64,000 nucleotides of DNA, taken from contig NZ_RQIS01000007.1 of the NCBI RefSeq assembly GCF_003837865.1, forward strand, positions 186,001-250,000, written 5' to 3'. Below, piece by piece: positions 44,252 through 52,806 of this stretch; positions within the stretch are counted from its first letter, which is position 1, and every line of letters begins with the position of its first letter. A program made the translations under genes and the position numbers. The notes below the pieces were generated by a model, which saw nothing but the letters and a program-made list of their open reading frames with translations, was not told where the DNA came from and ran no database searches. The DNA comes from Paraburkholderia dinghuensis (lineage in GTDB: Bacteria; Pseudomonadota; Gammaproteobacteria; Burkholderiales; Burkholderiaceae).

Positions 44252-44821
44252 TCAGGACGCGCGTTTTCTCCACATTGCGTCCACATCTTCCAGCCGCGAT
44301 TTCGCATGAAACAGGCGGCTTGCCAGCGCGCTGCCCTGCAGGGCAGCGAACAGCGCACGCGCCGAACTTTCGGCGCTGCCGTTGACCGCGAGCGTCCCTT
44401 CTGAGACGCCGGCGGCGAGCACCTTCGCCAGCCAGTTTTCGTTGGCGCGAAAGAACGCCTGTACCGCTTTGCGCACGCTATCGGGCAGCGAATCGATGTC
44501 CGCGGCGAGCATGCCGCACAGGCAGATCTGATTGCCGTCGCCGAGCGTCTTGCCGAACGCCTTCGTGTACGCCGTGAGCTTCACATCCGCTGGTAGTGCA
44601 GCATCGACCGCTTGCAGGGCAGCCATCACTTCGTCGCTGTATTGGCGCACTGCTTCGAGCGCCAGATCGTCTTTCGAAGGGAAGTAGTAGTGGATGCTCG
44701 ACGTCTTCACACCCACCAGCTCTGAAAGATCGCGATAGCTGAACCCGTTGTAGCCGCGCCGCATCATCAGCGCAATGGCGTGATCCAGAAGTTGTTCGCG
44801 AACCGTCGATTTCGTTTCCAT
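44252..44821 (-). CDS. TetR/AcrR-family regulator, probable ohr repressor
   Basis: A 189-residue regulator. The helix-turn-helix is at residues 10-52 (LDHAIALMMRRGYNGFSYRDLSELVGVKTSSIHYYFPSKDDL). The ligand domain contains NQICLCGMLAADIDSLP, with cysteines at 100 and 102, in the region where NemR of E. coli carries reactive cysteines. A sensor of oxidants or electrophiles is therefore possible but unproven. The start at 44821 is supported by the operator 12 bp upstream, which implies autorepression. Confidence 0.9.
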   Translation of the reverse strand: METKSTVREQLLDHAIALMMRRGYNGFSYRDLSELVGVKTSSIHYYFPSKDDLALEAVRQYSDEVMAALQAVDAALPADVKLTAYTKAFGKTLGDGNQICLCGMLAADIDSLPDSVRKAVQAFFRANENWLAKVLAAGVSEGTLAVNGSAESSARALFAALQGSALASRLFHAKSRLEDVDAMWRKRAS

Positions 44822-44833
44822 GGGATGGAATTT

Positions 44834-44851
44834 ATCTACTGGAAGGTAGAT
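44834..44851. promoter_or_regulatory. TetR autoregulatory operator
   Basis: ATCTAC-N6-GTAGAT lies 12 bp before the tetR start. The 20-bp window 44833-44852 closely matches the palindrome at 44177-44196, with the same centre and arm positions, so one protein probably binds both. Confidence 0.7.
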
Positions 44852-45075
44852 TGTCAAGGACGACGCAAAAGAAAATGTTTCTTCGCCGATTTTCGGGAGG
44901 AGAGGCTTTGTTCGACGCACTCCTGCCGTTCGGCCCGGCTTCACCACAAGGGCCGCTTCCACTGTACATCGGCGATACAGGCGGCCAGCTTGCTGCTCGA
45001 CTAACGAGGTACCTTTTTGCTTGCCGGCGTTGCACACCGCGTGCTTCGGCTTTTCGGCGTGCGGGCTCAGCTAGA

Positions 45076-45990
45076 TCAACAACCGGACTGTTCCACCAGC
45101 CAGTCAATTAACGCTCGCACTTTCGGCGGAAGGAGCCGGTTCGGCGGATACAGCAGCCAGACAGGCCCGCTGTAGGCGCGTGGCTCGAACAGCCATTCGG
45201 GCAGTACCTGCACCAGCTTGCCAGCACGGAGGTCGTCCGCTACGGCAAACTCGGGCAGGCTTGCCACGCCCCAATCGTCCAGCGCGGCCTCACGCCGTGC
45301 ACTCACATCGTTCGCTATATAGCGGGCCCGAACTTCAATCGTCTGCGTTTGACTGCCTTGCCGGAAAGTCCACCGGTTGTCGTCCGGCGTATCCCCGATA
45401 TACAGACAATCATGCTGCGCAAGATCGTCCGGAACGACGGGCGTGCCTCGTGCACGCAGATAGCCCGGAGAGGCGCACGGCATCCATCGCACGGTGCCGA
45501 GCCGTCTTGCCACAAGGCCTTGCGGCGGTGTCGGGGTGGGCCGCACGACGAGATCGACGTGATCGCGTATCGGATCGATATCCCGATCGTCGAATACGAC
45601 CTGTACGTCCACTTCCTGGTAGGTACGCAGGAAGCCTGGAATCTTCGGGTGAATCAGGCTTTTCGCGAGCGAAATCGGCGCGCTGATGCTGACCCGGCCG
45701 CGCGGTTGTGCTGTCAGCTGGCTGGCGGCATCGACGGCTCCGGACGCCGCGTCCATCATGTCCCGGCAGTGGCGATAGACCTGCATGCCGGACTCCGTCA
45801 GCCGGATGCGTCGGGTCGAGCGTTCGAACAGTCGCGTGCCCAGTGCCCGTTCGAGCCGCTGCACTTGCCGGCTGATCGTCGAAGGCGTGGTGCCAAGCGG
45901 GCGGGCTGCTGACGAGAAGTTACCGGCCTCGACCACCTGCACAAAGGTCGCGAGGTCCGGCAGCAACGGGAGAAGTTCGGTCGGTGTCAT
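45076..45990 (-). CDS. LysR-family transcriptional regulator
   Basis: A 304-residue regulator with the N-terminal winged helix (LPDLATFVQVVEAGNFSSAARPLGTTPSTISRQVQRLE) and a C-terminal effector domain. Candidate starts are 45990 and 46014; I prefer 45990, with low certainty. The frame reaches up to 46044, but that would run into the palindrome between this gene and the divergent EamA transporter gene, its likely target. The effector is unknown. Confidence 0.9.
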   Translation of the reverse strand: MTPTELLPLLPDLATFVQVVEAGNFSSAARPLGTTPSTISRQVQRLERALGTRLFERSTRRIRLTESGMQVYRHCRDMMDAASGAVDAASQLTAQPRGRVSISAPISLAKSLIHPKIPGFLRTYQEVDVQVVFDDRDIDPIRDHVDLVVRPTPTPPQGLVARRLGTVRWMPCASPGYLRARGTPVVPDDLAQHDCLYIGDTPDDNRWTFRQGSQTQTIEVRARYIANDVSARREAALDDWGVASLPEFAVADDLRAGKLVQVLPEWLFEPRAYSGPVWLLYPPNRLLPPKVRALIDWLVEQSGC

Positions 45991-46024
45991 GGACGTATCC
46001 GGGCTGACCTGCATTTCTGGTCTA

Positions 46025-46045
46025 TTTGTGCAACCGATGCACAAA
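46025..46045. promoter_or_regulatory. Candidate LysR operator
   Basis: TTTGTGCA-ACCGA-TGCACAAA is a perfect inverted repeat with 8-bp arms in the gap between the divergent lysR and eamA genes. It contains a T-N11-A core and sits where a LysR protein could control both genes. Confidence 0.6.
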
Positions 46046-46122
46046 AGATGTTCTTGCCGACCGGATTATCGCCGCCAATGCATCATCGGACAATGAGGAC
46101 CTTTCGTTACGGGAGGTTCGTC

Positions 46123-47055
46123 ATGCGCTTCCGGTCCAGTACATCTGCTGATTTGTTACTTCTCGTTGTGGCCTTCATCTGGGGAACGAGCTATGCCGTG
46201 GTGAAAAGCGCATTGCTCGTCTATCCGGTGTTAGGCCTTCTCGCGTTGCGCTTCGGCATCACGTTCGTGCTGCTGTCGCCATCGCTGTGGTCGATGCGCG
46301 GATTGTCGCGATCTCAGTGGGTCAGGATCGTCGGCGCAGGGTGCGTACTACTCGGGATCTTCCTGGCTGAAACGTACGGCGTGCGGATAACGAGCGCGTC
46401 GAATGCGGCGTTTCTGATCAGCCTGTGCGTGGTGATGACGCCGCTGGTCGAATGGGCATGGCTCAAACGCACGCCGCGCGGCGTCGAATGGGTGGCAGCT
46501 GGACTTTCCCTCCTGGGCGCCTTTCTGCTCGGTGGCGGCCAGTTCAATTTCACAACAGGGGACGCGCTGGTGGTGCTTGCCGCACTGTTGCGCGCGATCA
46601 ACGTGTGCGCGACGAAGCGCGTCATGCAGGTCAACGCCGTTTCTCCACTAGCGATGACGGCCGTGCAATCCGGCGTTGTGTCGTTCGGTTGCGCCGTGCT
46701 CGCTCTGACCGTCGCGAGATCGGAATGGCAGCCCTTGCCTGCATTCGCCGGGTATGAGCGTTTCTGGATGATCGTCGTTTACCTCGTCGCGGGCTGCACG
46801 TTGTTCGCATTCTTCGTGCAGAACTACGCGGTCAGCCGTAGCACCCCGACACGCGTCGCGCTGTTGATGGGCAGCGAGCCCGTCTTTGGCGCCTTGTTTG
46901 CGAGCGTATGGCTTGGGGAGAGGGTAACTGTGCTTGCGTCGATCGGTGGCGGGTTGATCGTCCTTGCGTCCCTGCTGGCATCGATTAAAGGAAAGGATCG
47001 GCGCGATCGGGATGTCGTTCCGGATTTTGAAGAGCCGAAACGGTTAGTCATCTAA
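46123..47055 (+). CDS. EamA/DMT-family metabolite exporter
   Basis: A 310-residue protein with ten predicted membrane segments in two EamA halves. The first begins LLLLVVAFIWGTSYAVVKSAL and the second holds TPTRVALLMGSEPVFGALFASVWLGE, both standard family signatures. A GGGAGG site fixes the ATG at 46123. EamA proteins export amino acids or other small metabolites. Control by the divergent LysR protein is likely. Confidence 0.9.
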   Translation: MRFRSSTSADLLLLVVAFIWGTSYAVVKSALLVYPVLGLLALRFGITFVLLSPSLWSMRGLSRSQWVRIVGAGCVLLGIFLAETYGVRITSASNAAFLISLCVVMTPLVEWAWLKRTPRGVEWVAAGLSLLGAFLLGGGQFNFTTGDALVVLAALLRAINVCATKRVMQVNAVSPLAMTAVQSGVVSFGCAVLALTVARSEWQPLPAFAGYERFWMIVVYLVAGCTLFAFFVQNYAVSRSTPTRVALLMGSEPVFGALFASVWLGERVTVLASIGGGLIVLASLLASIKGKDRRDRDVVPDFEEPKRLVI

Positions 47056-47839
47056 TGTACGAGCGTACGAGCGCCGGGAAAGTTGGGCTTTGATGCTTCG
47101 AACGTGGCGTTGGATGCAGAAGAAATCGAGAGATCCGTCGAAGGTCAGATGGCAGACGCTGAGCGGCCGTTCGAGCGTCCGTGTGCGTTCCCGGGCGAGT
47201 GCGGGAAACTGGCCGGCATACAGATCTATGCATGGGGACCGCTGCCCATAGCGGATAAACCGGCGATCTGCGGCACGCGACCTGGAGCGCTCAACCACCG
47301 CTTCATTCTGCGAAAGAGATTTGACGGATCGACCGCTGCATTGCGGGCAGCGACATTCGTTCAGTTGGTGCCAGGTGACGCGTATCTGGAACTGTCAATT
47401 GGTTACACGGTGCCTGATGTTGAAGCGCGCTTTGCGCTGCAGATTCATGAGGCGGTGGCGGCTGCACTTCGCTAAGGAGCGCCCCGACGATGTCGAGCCA
47501 CTGCGTGCGGAGCGCAACGGCGTGTAGTTCGGGAAGCAATGCACCCACCTCCAATTCCGAACGCATTCGCGCAACAGTTTCCGCACGATCCAGGCGCGCT
47601 CCTGAAATGGTGAATGTCGATTGTGGCCGCACCGGGACGGATGAATCACCGGTGCATGTCGACCCGCAACCGCCCCTCGCACCGTCACGCGAACTGGCCG
47701 TTGTCGCTCCGACAACGGCCGTTCACTACTCATTTCGGTTGCGCATCTGCGGCCCTACCTGGCTGCTTGCCTCGAATGATCCGCGAAACCCGGCAGTTCA
47801 TTGGACAGGCGCGTCGGCATGCCCTCTGGCAACTTCCGG
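47056..47839. other. Gene-poor region, no confident gene
   Basis: About 780 bp. A plus-strand frame 47083-47475 (TTG start, 130 codons) and a minus-strand frame 47303-47632 overlap each other. Neither has a clear ribosome binding site or recognised domain, and codon use does not favour one. The first ends with a plausible soluble segment (LVPGDAYLELSIGYTVPDVEARF), so a decayed or fast-evolving gene is possible. I leave both uncalled. Confidence 0.4.
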
Positions 47840-48052
47840 TTAGTACTGTTTTTTCGGTGGCAATGACCGTCGTATCTGTTTTCTCAATCGAGACACAGCC
47901 GCTGCTTTTTTCCGCTTGCGCTTCGCGGTCGGTGTTTCATAAGCCGTCCTGGCCCGCAATTCCTTTATCAGGCCGGTGCTCTCAATCGCACGTCGGAAGC
48001 GGCGCAACGCGACTTCCAGCGGCTCGTTCAGCTTGGGGGTTACGGTAGTCAA
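47840..48052 (-). CDS. rpsU: Ribosomal protein bS21
   Basis: A 70-residue very basic protein. [39 protein letters not shown] is the bS21 pattern and the C-terminus is Lys/Arg-rich. bS21 sits on the small subunit near the anti-Shine-Dalgarno and helps initiation. The start is TTG at 48052, behind AGGAAAAG; an ATG is not available. Burkholderiaceae often carry more than one rpsU copy. It is divergent from cspA over a 512-bp gap that contains no other gene. Confidence 0.92.
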   Translation of the reverse strand: MTTVTPKLNEPLEVALRRFRRAIESTGLIKELRARTAYETPTAKRKRKKAAAVSRLRKQIRRSLPPKKQY

Positions 48053-48384
48053 TTCTTTTCCTGGTTGTGAGGTGGCGATGTTGAATCATCCTGACGTCCG
48101 CGACGGTCCTCGCCGCTCTATTCCGTTGCCGATGAATGCCGTCTGATGAAGGGGGTAAAGACCCGATCGGCTCTTTGTAGGCCGCTATTTTTGCGCTGAT
48201 GGTGCGTACGATAACCCTCGATCGTATTGGGTATAGTTCGAATTCCCGATCGAATGGGGTGAAGCACAACGGCCGGCGAGCGGCCACTATACGCGTGATT
48301 CCCCGTTGCGTAACGGCATTTCTCACTCAATGACGGGCGATCCCCGCGCAGATCCTGCTGTTACGTTTTGCATCACGAAAACGG

Positions 48385-48413
48385 TTGACCGGATCGATGT
48401 ATACGCGTATCGT
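48385..48413 (+). promoter_or_regulatory. Candidate sigma-70 promoter for cspA
   Basis: TTGACC (48385-48390) and TATCGT (48408-48413) are separated by 17 bp. Transcription from about 48420 would give a leader of about 145 nt before cspA, a length common for cold-shock mRNAs whose leaders act as thermosensors. Confidence 0.4.
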
Positions 48414-48564
48414 GGGCAACTGAAGTATTCAGGAAGTTCAATTGGTGCCCGTCTAATGTCCGCCACTTGCGCGGAGTTCGTTGTCCTCTTTCTCCCTCTT
48501 GAAGCTTCCCCGTCTCCATCCGGAACGGGATTGATCAATTTATTCTTTTTTTGAGGGATTCGTT

Positions 48565-48768
48565 ATGGATACCGGTACCGTCAAGTGGTTCAACGATAGT
48601 AAAGGCTTTGGATTCATCACTCCTGATGCGGGCGGGGACGACCTGTTTGCGCATTTTTCAGAAATCACGGGTGACGGATTCAAGACGTTGGCCGAGAACC
48701 AGAAGGTCAGCTACGAAACGAAGCGTGGCCCGAAGGGTCTTCAGGCATCTAACATCAAGCCGCTTTAA
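48565..48768 (+). CDS. cspA: Cold-shock protein, CspA family
   Basis: A 67-residue single OB-fold protein. [18 protein letters not shown] contains RNP1 (KGFGFI) and [10 protein letters not shown] contains RNP2. It binds single-stranded RNA or DNA and melts structure in mRNA at low temperature. The ribosome binding site is GAGGGA. Its neighbours rpsU and infA also act in translation initiation, suggesting a shared low-temperature role. Confidence 0.95.
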   Translation: MDTGTVKWFNDSKGFGFITPDAGGDDLFAHFSEITGDGFKTLAENQKVSYETKRGPKGLQASNIKPL

Positions 48769-48960
48769 GTCAGTTACGCGTCCGCTGCCTCAGGCATCGG
48801 ACGCCGCCCCGCCGCATGAACGCACCGGCCAGCTTTTTCGGTTGGCTGGAGCGTCTCCCAGTCTGTATTCCTCCCCGACGCTTGCTCTTGCATCCGAACG
48901 GATCAGCGTCCCCTTGCGGGACGGCGGAGTCCTATATTCATTTCAATTCCACCGGTAACA

Positions 48961-49185
48961 ATGCAAATTCCTGTCACCAGACAATACCGCGGTTATGCGG
49001 TCCGACCGTCTACTCACTCTCTGCCTGACGGCTGTTTTTCCTCGAACGTGACGCTCGCGCGGTCCGACACCCTTGCTGGGCCCGCGCTTTACGAATTCTA
49101 TTCGCTCGGATATTTCAGCAGCGAAGAAGACGCACTGGGTTATTCAGACCGATGGGCGCGCGACTGGATCGATACGCGCGGCTGA
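48961..49185 (+). CDS. Small conserved-type protein, paralogue 1 of cold-shock island
   Basis: A 74-residue protein of unknown function. It begins RQYRGYAVRPSTHSLPDGCFSSNVTLAR and ends FSSEEDALGYSDRWARDWIDTRG. The layout (strand-rich N-half, then an acidic D-A-x-x-Y-x-x-x-W-A-x-x-W helix) recurs in the minus-strand genes at 49249 and 49850, so the three look like paralogues. There is no signal peptide or membrane segment. The ribosome binding site is weak. It follows cspA by 192 bp on the same strand. Confidence 0.6.
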   Translation: MQIPVTRQYRGYAVRPSTHSLPDGCFSSNVTLARSDTLAGPALYEFYSLGYFSSEEDALGYSDRWARDWIDTRG

Positions 49186-49248
49186 TTACACCCATCGGTT
49201 ACGACGCTGTCCACACCGTCTTCGCCCTTCGATGCCGTGAGGCCCCTC

Positions 49249-49464
49249 TTAGCCAAAGCGCGCGCCTAACCACTCCTGGGCCCAGTTTTTCGCGTAGGCA
49301 ATTGCGTCCTCGCGTACGTCAAAGCCCGCAAGATCGCCACTCAGGTGAATGTCATGCTCGCTCCCGTCTGCACGGTTGGTGCTGATGCGGGCATGGGCCA
49401 TGTACTCGCCGTCGGCTCTGCGTGGCGTCGGGTCGATGATGAATCGTGTCGAATTGAAGCGCAT
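49249..49464 (-). CDS. Small conserved-type protein, paralogue 2 of cold-shock island
   Basis: A 71-residue protein. MRFNSTRFIIDPTPRRADGE and YMAHARIS form the N-terminal half; FDVREDAIAYAKNWAQEWLGARFG is the C-terminal helix, clearly related to the one at 48961. A good AAGGAAAG site fixes the ATG at 49464. Function is unknown; the shape suggests a soluble alpha/beta fold. It is convergent with paralogue 1. Confidence 0.65.
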   Translation of the reverse strand: MRFNSTRFIIDPTPRRADGEYMAHARISTNRADGSEHDIHLSGDLAGFDVREDAIAYAKNWAQEWLGARFG

Positions 49465-49534
49465 TGTCTTTCCTTGCCCGGTTGTCACGCGGATATGATC
49501 GTGGCGGACTGTCTGATGGACAGGAAGGTCAGCA

Positions 49535-49774
49535 TCACGCATTCAGAAGAGCCATGATCTGCCCGGCCTCACGGTCGGAATCACAACTCGCCATACCGTC
49601 TTCGCGTAGCAGTGCGCGAATCGATACGAACACCAGATAAGCATCCGCATCGACCTCGTGACGACCGTCGCGGATAACACCTTCCAGGTCGGCACGGGCA
49701 CCCAGCGGCAGAAACCGGTCGACAATGCCGGGGCCGTCGCAGCGAATCCAGTTCAGCAGGTCGCCCCTGTCCAT
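49535..49774 (-). CDS. Small protein of unknown function
   Basis: A 79-residue acidic protein, MDRGDLLNWIRCDGPGIVDR followed by ARADLEGVIRDGRHEVDADAYLVFVSIRALLREDGMA. GGAG precedes the ATG. It lies between two of the paralogous small genes on the same strand and is probably co-transcribed with them. No domain is recognised. The opposite-strand frame at 49658 is a shadow. Confidence 0.6.
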   Translation of the reverse strand: MDRGDLLNWIRCDGPGIVDRFLPLGARADLEGVIRDGRHEVDADAYLVFVSIRALLREDGMASCDSDREAGQIMALLNA

Positions 49775-49849
49775 ATCAAACTCCCGTGTTGCCTGCCTGT
49801 CCTGCCGCAGACGCCTGCCGTCGGGTTCCGGCGTGGAACGAGGCGCGAA

Positions 49850-50140
49850 TCACAATTCCAGATCGAGGATGTTCGTGTCGTGCGAGCACTTGTCGATGAG
49901 GTGTTCCGCATAGGCAGTCGATGCACGCCGCGCGTCGCCGGCGTTCTGGAAGGGTTTCGTCACCGCGAGCCGGAATACGCGACTGCGCGGCACTCCCTCT
50001 GAACTTCCGGGCTCCTGGATACGCACGGCAGCGTCGAACCCTTCGTCGTAGTTATGCCCGCTTCCTGCCTTGGTGGCACGATGCGGATAGACCAATGGAT
50101 AAACTTCCAGTCCACGGTAGAGACGGAAATCTGTTGTCAT
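49850..50140 (-). CDS. Small conserved-type protein, paralogue 3 of cold-shock island
   Basis: A 96-residue protein. FRLYRGLEVYPLVYPHR and EGFDAAVRIQEPG correspond to the N-terminal half of paralogue 1, and KPFQNAGDARRASTAYAEHLIDKC to its C-terminal helix, though it is more diverged. The start at 50140 (MTTDFRLYRG) avoids a long unlikely N-terminal extension up to 50215. Function is unknown. Confidence 0.6.
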   Translation of the reverse strand: MTTDFRLYRGLEVYPLVYPHRATKAGSGHNYDEGFDAAVRIQEPGSSEGVPRSRVFRLAVTKPFQNAGDARRASTAYAEHLIDKCSHDTNILDLEL

Positions 50141-50464
50141 GACAAACCTTTGAAGCCGCATCACCATGCGGCAGAATGTAGAAGGCGTGTGGACAACTGA
50201 TTTCAGTCTCCACACGATCGGCCGGGTTGTTCGGCCTGCGATGAAAGTGAGCGGCCCGATTCCGCTTGAAAAGGCAGCCTGGGAAGCGCCGGGAACGGGC
50301 GTGGGTCAATCAACGAATTCATGCTACGCCCATTGCGCGATTTGTACAGCGAAAGTTTCCTGACCCCCGCGTTGGACGCGAACCGCGTGAGATGAGCCGA
50401 CGACGAGCATCCGCGCAGGGTTATGATGCAAAAGAGGCGCAGCGGACGTTCGTGTACTGCCGCT
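50141..50464. other. Intergenic region, no gene seen
   Basis: About 320 bp between infA and the paralogue 3 gene, both on the minus strand. The part near 50150-50230 should carry the promoter and leader of paralogue 3. Short frames here overlap each other and have no support. Confidence 0.4.
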
Positions 50465-50731
50465 TCAACGACGGCGATACGCCGGTCTTGGTGATGCGCC
50501 TCCACTGCGCTCGTCCTTGTGCCGAAAATTGATTCTTCCCTTCGTCAGGTCATACACCGAGAGTTCCAGCGTTACCCGATCGCCCGCAAGGATGCGAATA
50601 TGATTTTTGCGTATACGGCCGGACGCGTAGGCACCTACCACCACGCCATTGTCGAGCGTGACGCGGTAGCGGCTGTCCGGCAACACCTCGTCAACGATAC
50701 CGTCGAGTTCCAACAATTCTTCTTTTGCCAT
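50465..50731 (-). CDS. infA: Translation initiation factor IF-1
   Basis: An 88-residue OB-fold protein. [47 protein letters not shown] and [23 protein letters not shown] match IF-1 over its length. The C-terminal ten residues ([10 protein letters not shown]) extend beyond standard IF-1. IF-1 blocks the A site in initiation and is needed for cold adaptation. Burkholderiaceae often encode a second IF-1; this copy, away from the ribosomal protein operons, is probably the accessory one. Confidence 0.92.
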   Translation of the reverse strand: MAKEELLELDGIVDEVLPDSRYRVTLDNGVVVGAYASGRIRKNHIRILAGDRVTLELSVYDLTKGRINFRHKDERSGGASPRPAYRRR

Positions 50732-51499
50732 TCAAGGATCCGTATTAATTTGCAGGACATCGGCATGCGATCTCCCGCGTAGAAAAAAAGCCGCGAGCGT
50801 CAATCGACACGCACTCGCACGTAGTGCGGGAACGGGCTGGGTGGGCGGCCCCCGCGTCCTGGAAGTCTGGATAGCGCCTTGTCCGGGCGGCAAGTCATGC
50901 ACGCGAGGGGATTGGGTCAAACACAGCGGTCCGCAACCCTGGTCGGACGGGCGTCGGGGGGGCAGTCCAACGGGTGCTTCTACCGCCAGCCTTTCTGGGC
51001 GATGAGTCAGAGGATGATTCGCGACGAGCCAACGCGCGTCTTGTCGGGCGCCGTGCGAAGAGGAGTAGACCCTCCATTGTAATCGAAGCGCGTCATTTGC
51101 ACGGGAACTGCCGGCGGGGACAGAGGGATTGGCCGTTGTCGCCCGCACGTGCCGATGTGCAGTCAGAAGCGCCTGTTCGCTTCTTTGCATGCCCGCAGAC
51201 GGCTATGAACAGCAATCGCGCAATTTATGTCACATGATTTGCGTCGGCGGGACCATTTCGACTTTCCCGGGCATATCGTCACAGCCCTGTCCCAGTTTCG
51301 TCAGTGCGCGGGAGCGATACTGGGAATGCACTTGCGTTTCGTCGGACCGCGCTTCGATCGGTTGATTCCACGGCCGTCTGCTGCCAGTTTCCGAGCAGTC
51401 TCCCCGGGAATTCGCGAAGAAACAGGAAAATCGCATGCACGCCCGCGTGCGACTATCGGGCCACCACTAACGAACGTTGTCGCGCCGGGCGTGCGGCAG
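50732..51499. other. Intergenic region, no confident gene
   Basis: About 770 bp. A minus-strand frame (50732-51190) and overlapping plus-strand frames are proline- and arginine-rich shadows without start signals. The promoter of infA should lie in the first 150 bp. Confidence 0.4.
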
Positions 51500-52135
51500 T
51501 CAAAGGCCGCGGTGGCCCGCAGTGAAGATGAGCCGCAGACCGAGTGCGGCGATGGCGCCGGCGGCGGCGCGGTCGATCCAGCGCTTGGCGCGCAAATAAA
51601 GCTCGCGCGGACGCTGGCTCGAAAAACAGAGCGCGACGACGGTGTACCACCCGGTTTCGATCGCGAACACGAACGGCGGCAGCGCGAAATAGCACCACAG
51701 CGGAGGATGGTGCGGCAGGAGCGCGACGAAGATGCTGCCGTAGGCGATGGCCGTTTTCGGATTGCTCAGTTGCGTGGTGAGGCCGACCCAGAACGACTTG
51801 CCGGGGCGGCTGTCCGTCAAGGCTGTGCCGCTCATCGAAATCGGCTGTCCCGCGCCTCGCCAGATGCGCGAGGCGATGTAGAGCAGGTACGCGCCGCCCG
51901 CGATCTTGAGTCCGGCATAGAGCCATGCGACCGTGGCGAGCACGGTGTAGAGGCCGGCGAGCGCGATGCCTGCGAAGCAGATCGCGCCAGTGCCCATGCC
52001 GAGCGCGGTGGCGACGCCGTCGCGGCGCGACAGTCCGATCGAGTTGCGGGCGACGAGCACGAAGCTCGGCCCGGGGCTCATGGCGCCGAGCAGGACGGCG
52101 GCGAGGATGCTGACGACGGCGGCCAACGGGGACAT
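51500..52135 (-). CDS. LysE/RhtB-family amino-acid exporter
   Basis: A 211-residue membrane protein with six predicted segments. The N-terminal LLGAMSPGPSFVLVARNSIGLSRRDGVATALGMGTGA is the LysE/RhtB signature, and QLSNPKTAIAYGSIFVALLP marks the fourth region. The family exports lysine, homoserine, threonine or similar compounds. The start at 52135 is just before the first membrane helix; longer frames upstream have no support. The exported compound is unknown. Confidence 0.9.
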   Translation of the reverse strand: MSPLAAVVSILAAVLLGAMSPGPSFVLVARNSIGLSRRDGVATALGMGTGAICFAGIALAGLYTVLATVAWLYAGLKIAGGAYLLYIASRIWRGAGQPISMSGTALTDSRPGKSFWVGLTTQLSNPKTAIAYGSIFVALLPHHPPLWCYFALPPFVFAIETGWYTVVALCFSSQRPRELYLRAKRWIDRAAAGAIAALGLRLIFTAGHRGL

Positions 52136-52245
52136 GGCGGGGCCTCTTTTGGGGTGTTGCGCGCCAGAATAGCACGAGAAACGTGTCCGGCCGGGCACGG
52201 CATAAGCCCCGTGCCCGCTATCCAATGGGCGGCGGTGCATGCGCA

Positions 52246-52806
52246 TCAGGCACGCGTCGTTTGAGCGCGAGCCTCGCCCCGCAGTATGCTCGCGAGCACA
52301 CCGTCGCGGCGGATCAGTGCATGGAAGAGCGCGGCGCTCAGGTGCAATAGCACGATCGAGAAGAGCGCCAGCGCGAACCAGGTATGGGCTGCGCGTAGCC
52401 ACGCGTACAGCGCGACGTTGTGCGGCACGATGGGCGGCAGGTGTACGCTGCCGAACATCACGACCGGATAGCCTCCCGCCGAAAGCATCGACCAGCCGAT
52501 CAACGGCATCGCCATCATCAGGCCGTAGAGCGCGAGATGCGAGGCGTGCGCGGCGACGCGCTGCCAGGTGGGGAGATCGCGAGGCAACGGCGGCGCGCCG
52601 CGCACGAGACGCACGAGCGCACGCACGATCACGAGCACCAGAAGCGCAATGCCGAGCGGCCGATGCACTGCGAGCAGCATCGTGTGCGGCCGCGAAACGG
52701 TCGACACCATTCCCACGCCGACGAACAGTATCGCAATGATCAGTACTGCCATCGACCAATGAAGCAGGCGCGCAATCGCGCTGAAATGACGTTGTGGCTG
52801 CTTCAT
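52246..52806 (-). CDS. Cytochrome b561
   Basis: A 186-residue protein with four membrane helices. Haem-binding histidines are likely H16 in ARLLHW, H48 in LAVHRPLG, and H141 and H155 in the last two helices (AAHTWFALALFSIVLLHLSAALFHAL). The protein passes electrons between quinol and a periplasmic acceptor. Its start overlaps the stop of the catalase-like gene by four bases (ATGA), so the two are coupled and probably work together. Confidence 0.9.
   Translation of the reverse strand: MKQPQRHFSAIARLLHWSMAVLIIAILFVGVGMVSTVSRPHTMLLAVHRPLGIALLVLVIVRALVRLVRGAPPLPRDLPTWQRVAAHASHLALYGLMMAMPLIGWSMLSAGGYPVVMFGSVHLPPIVPHNVALYAWLRAAHTWFALALFSIVLLHLSAALFHALIRRDGVLASILRGEARAQTTRA

Noticed and set aside
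48118..48554. Small open frames between rpsU and cspA
   Set aside because: They overlap one another on both strands, lack ribosome binding sites and cross the likely cspA promoter.
50732..51190. A 152-codon minus-strand frame upstream of infA
   Set aside because: Composition is Pro/Arg/Ser-rich, typical of a shadow, and it would run straight into the infA start region.
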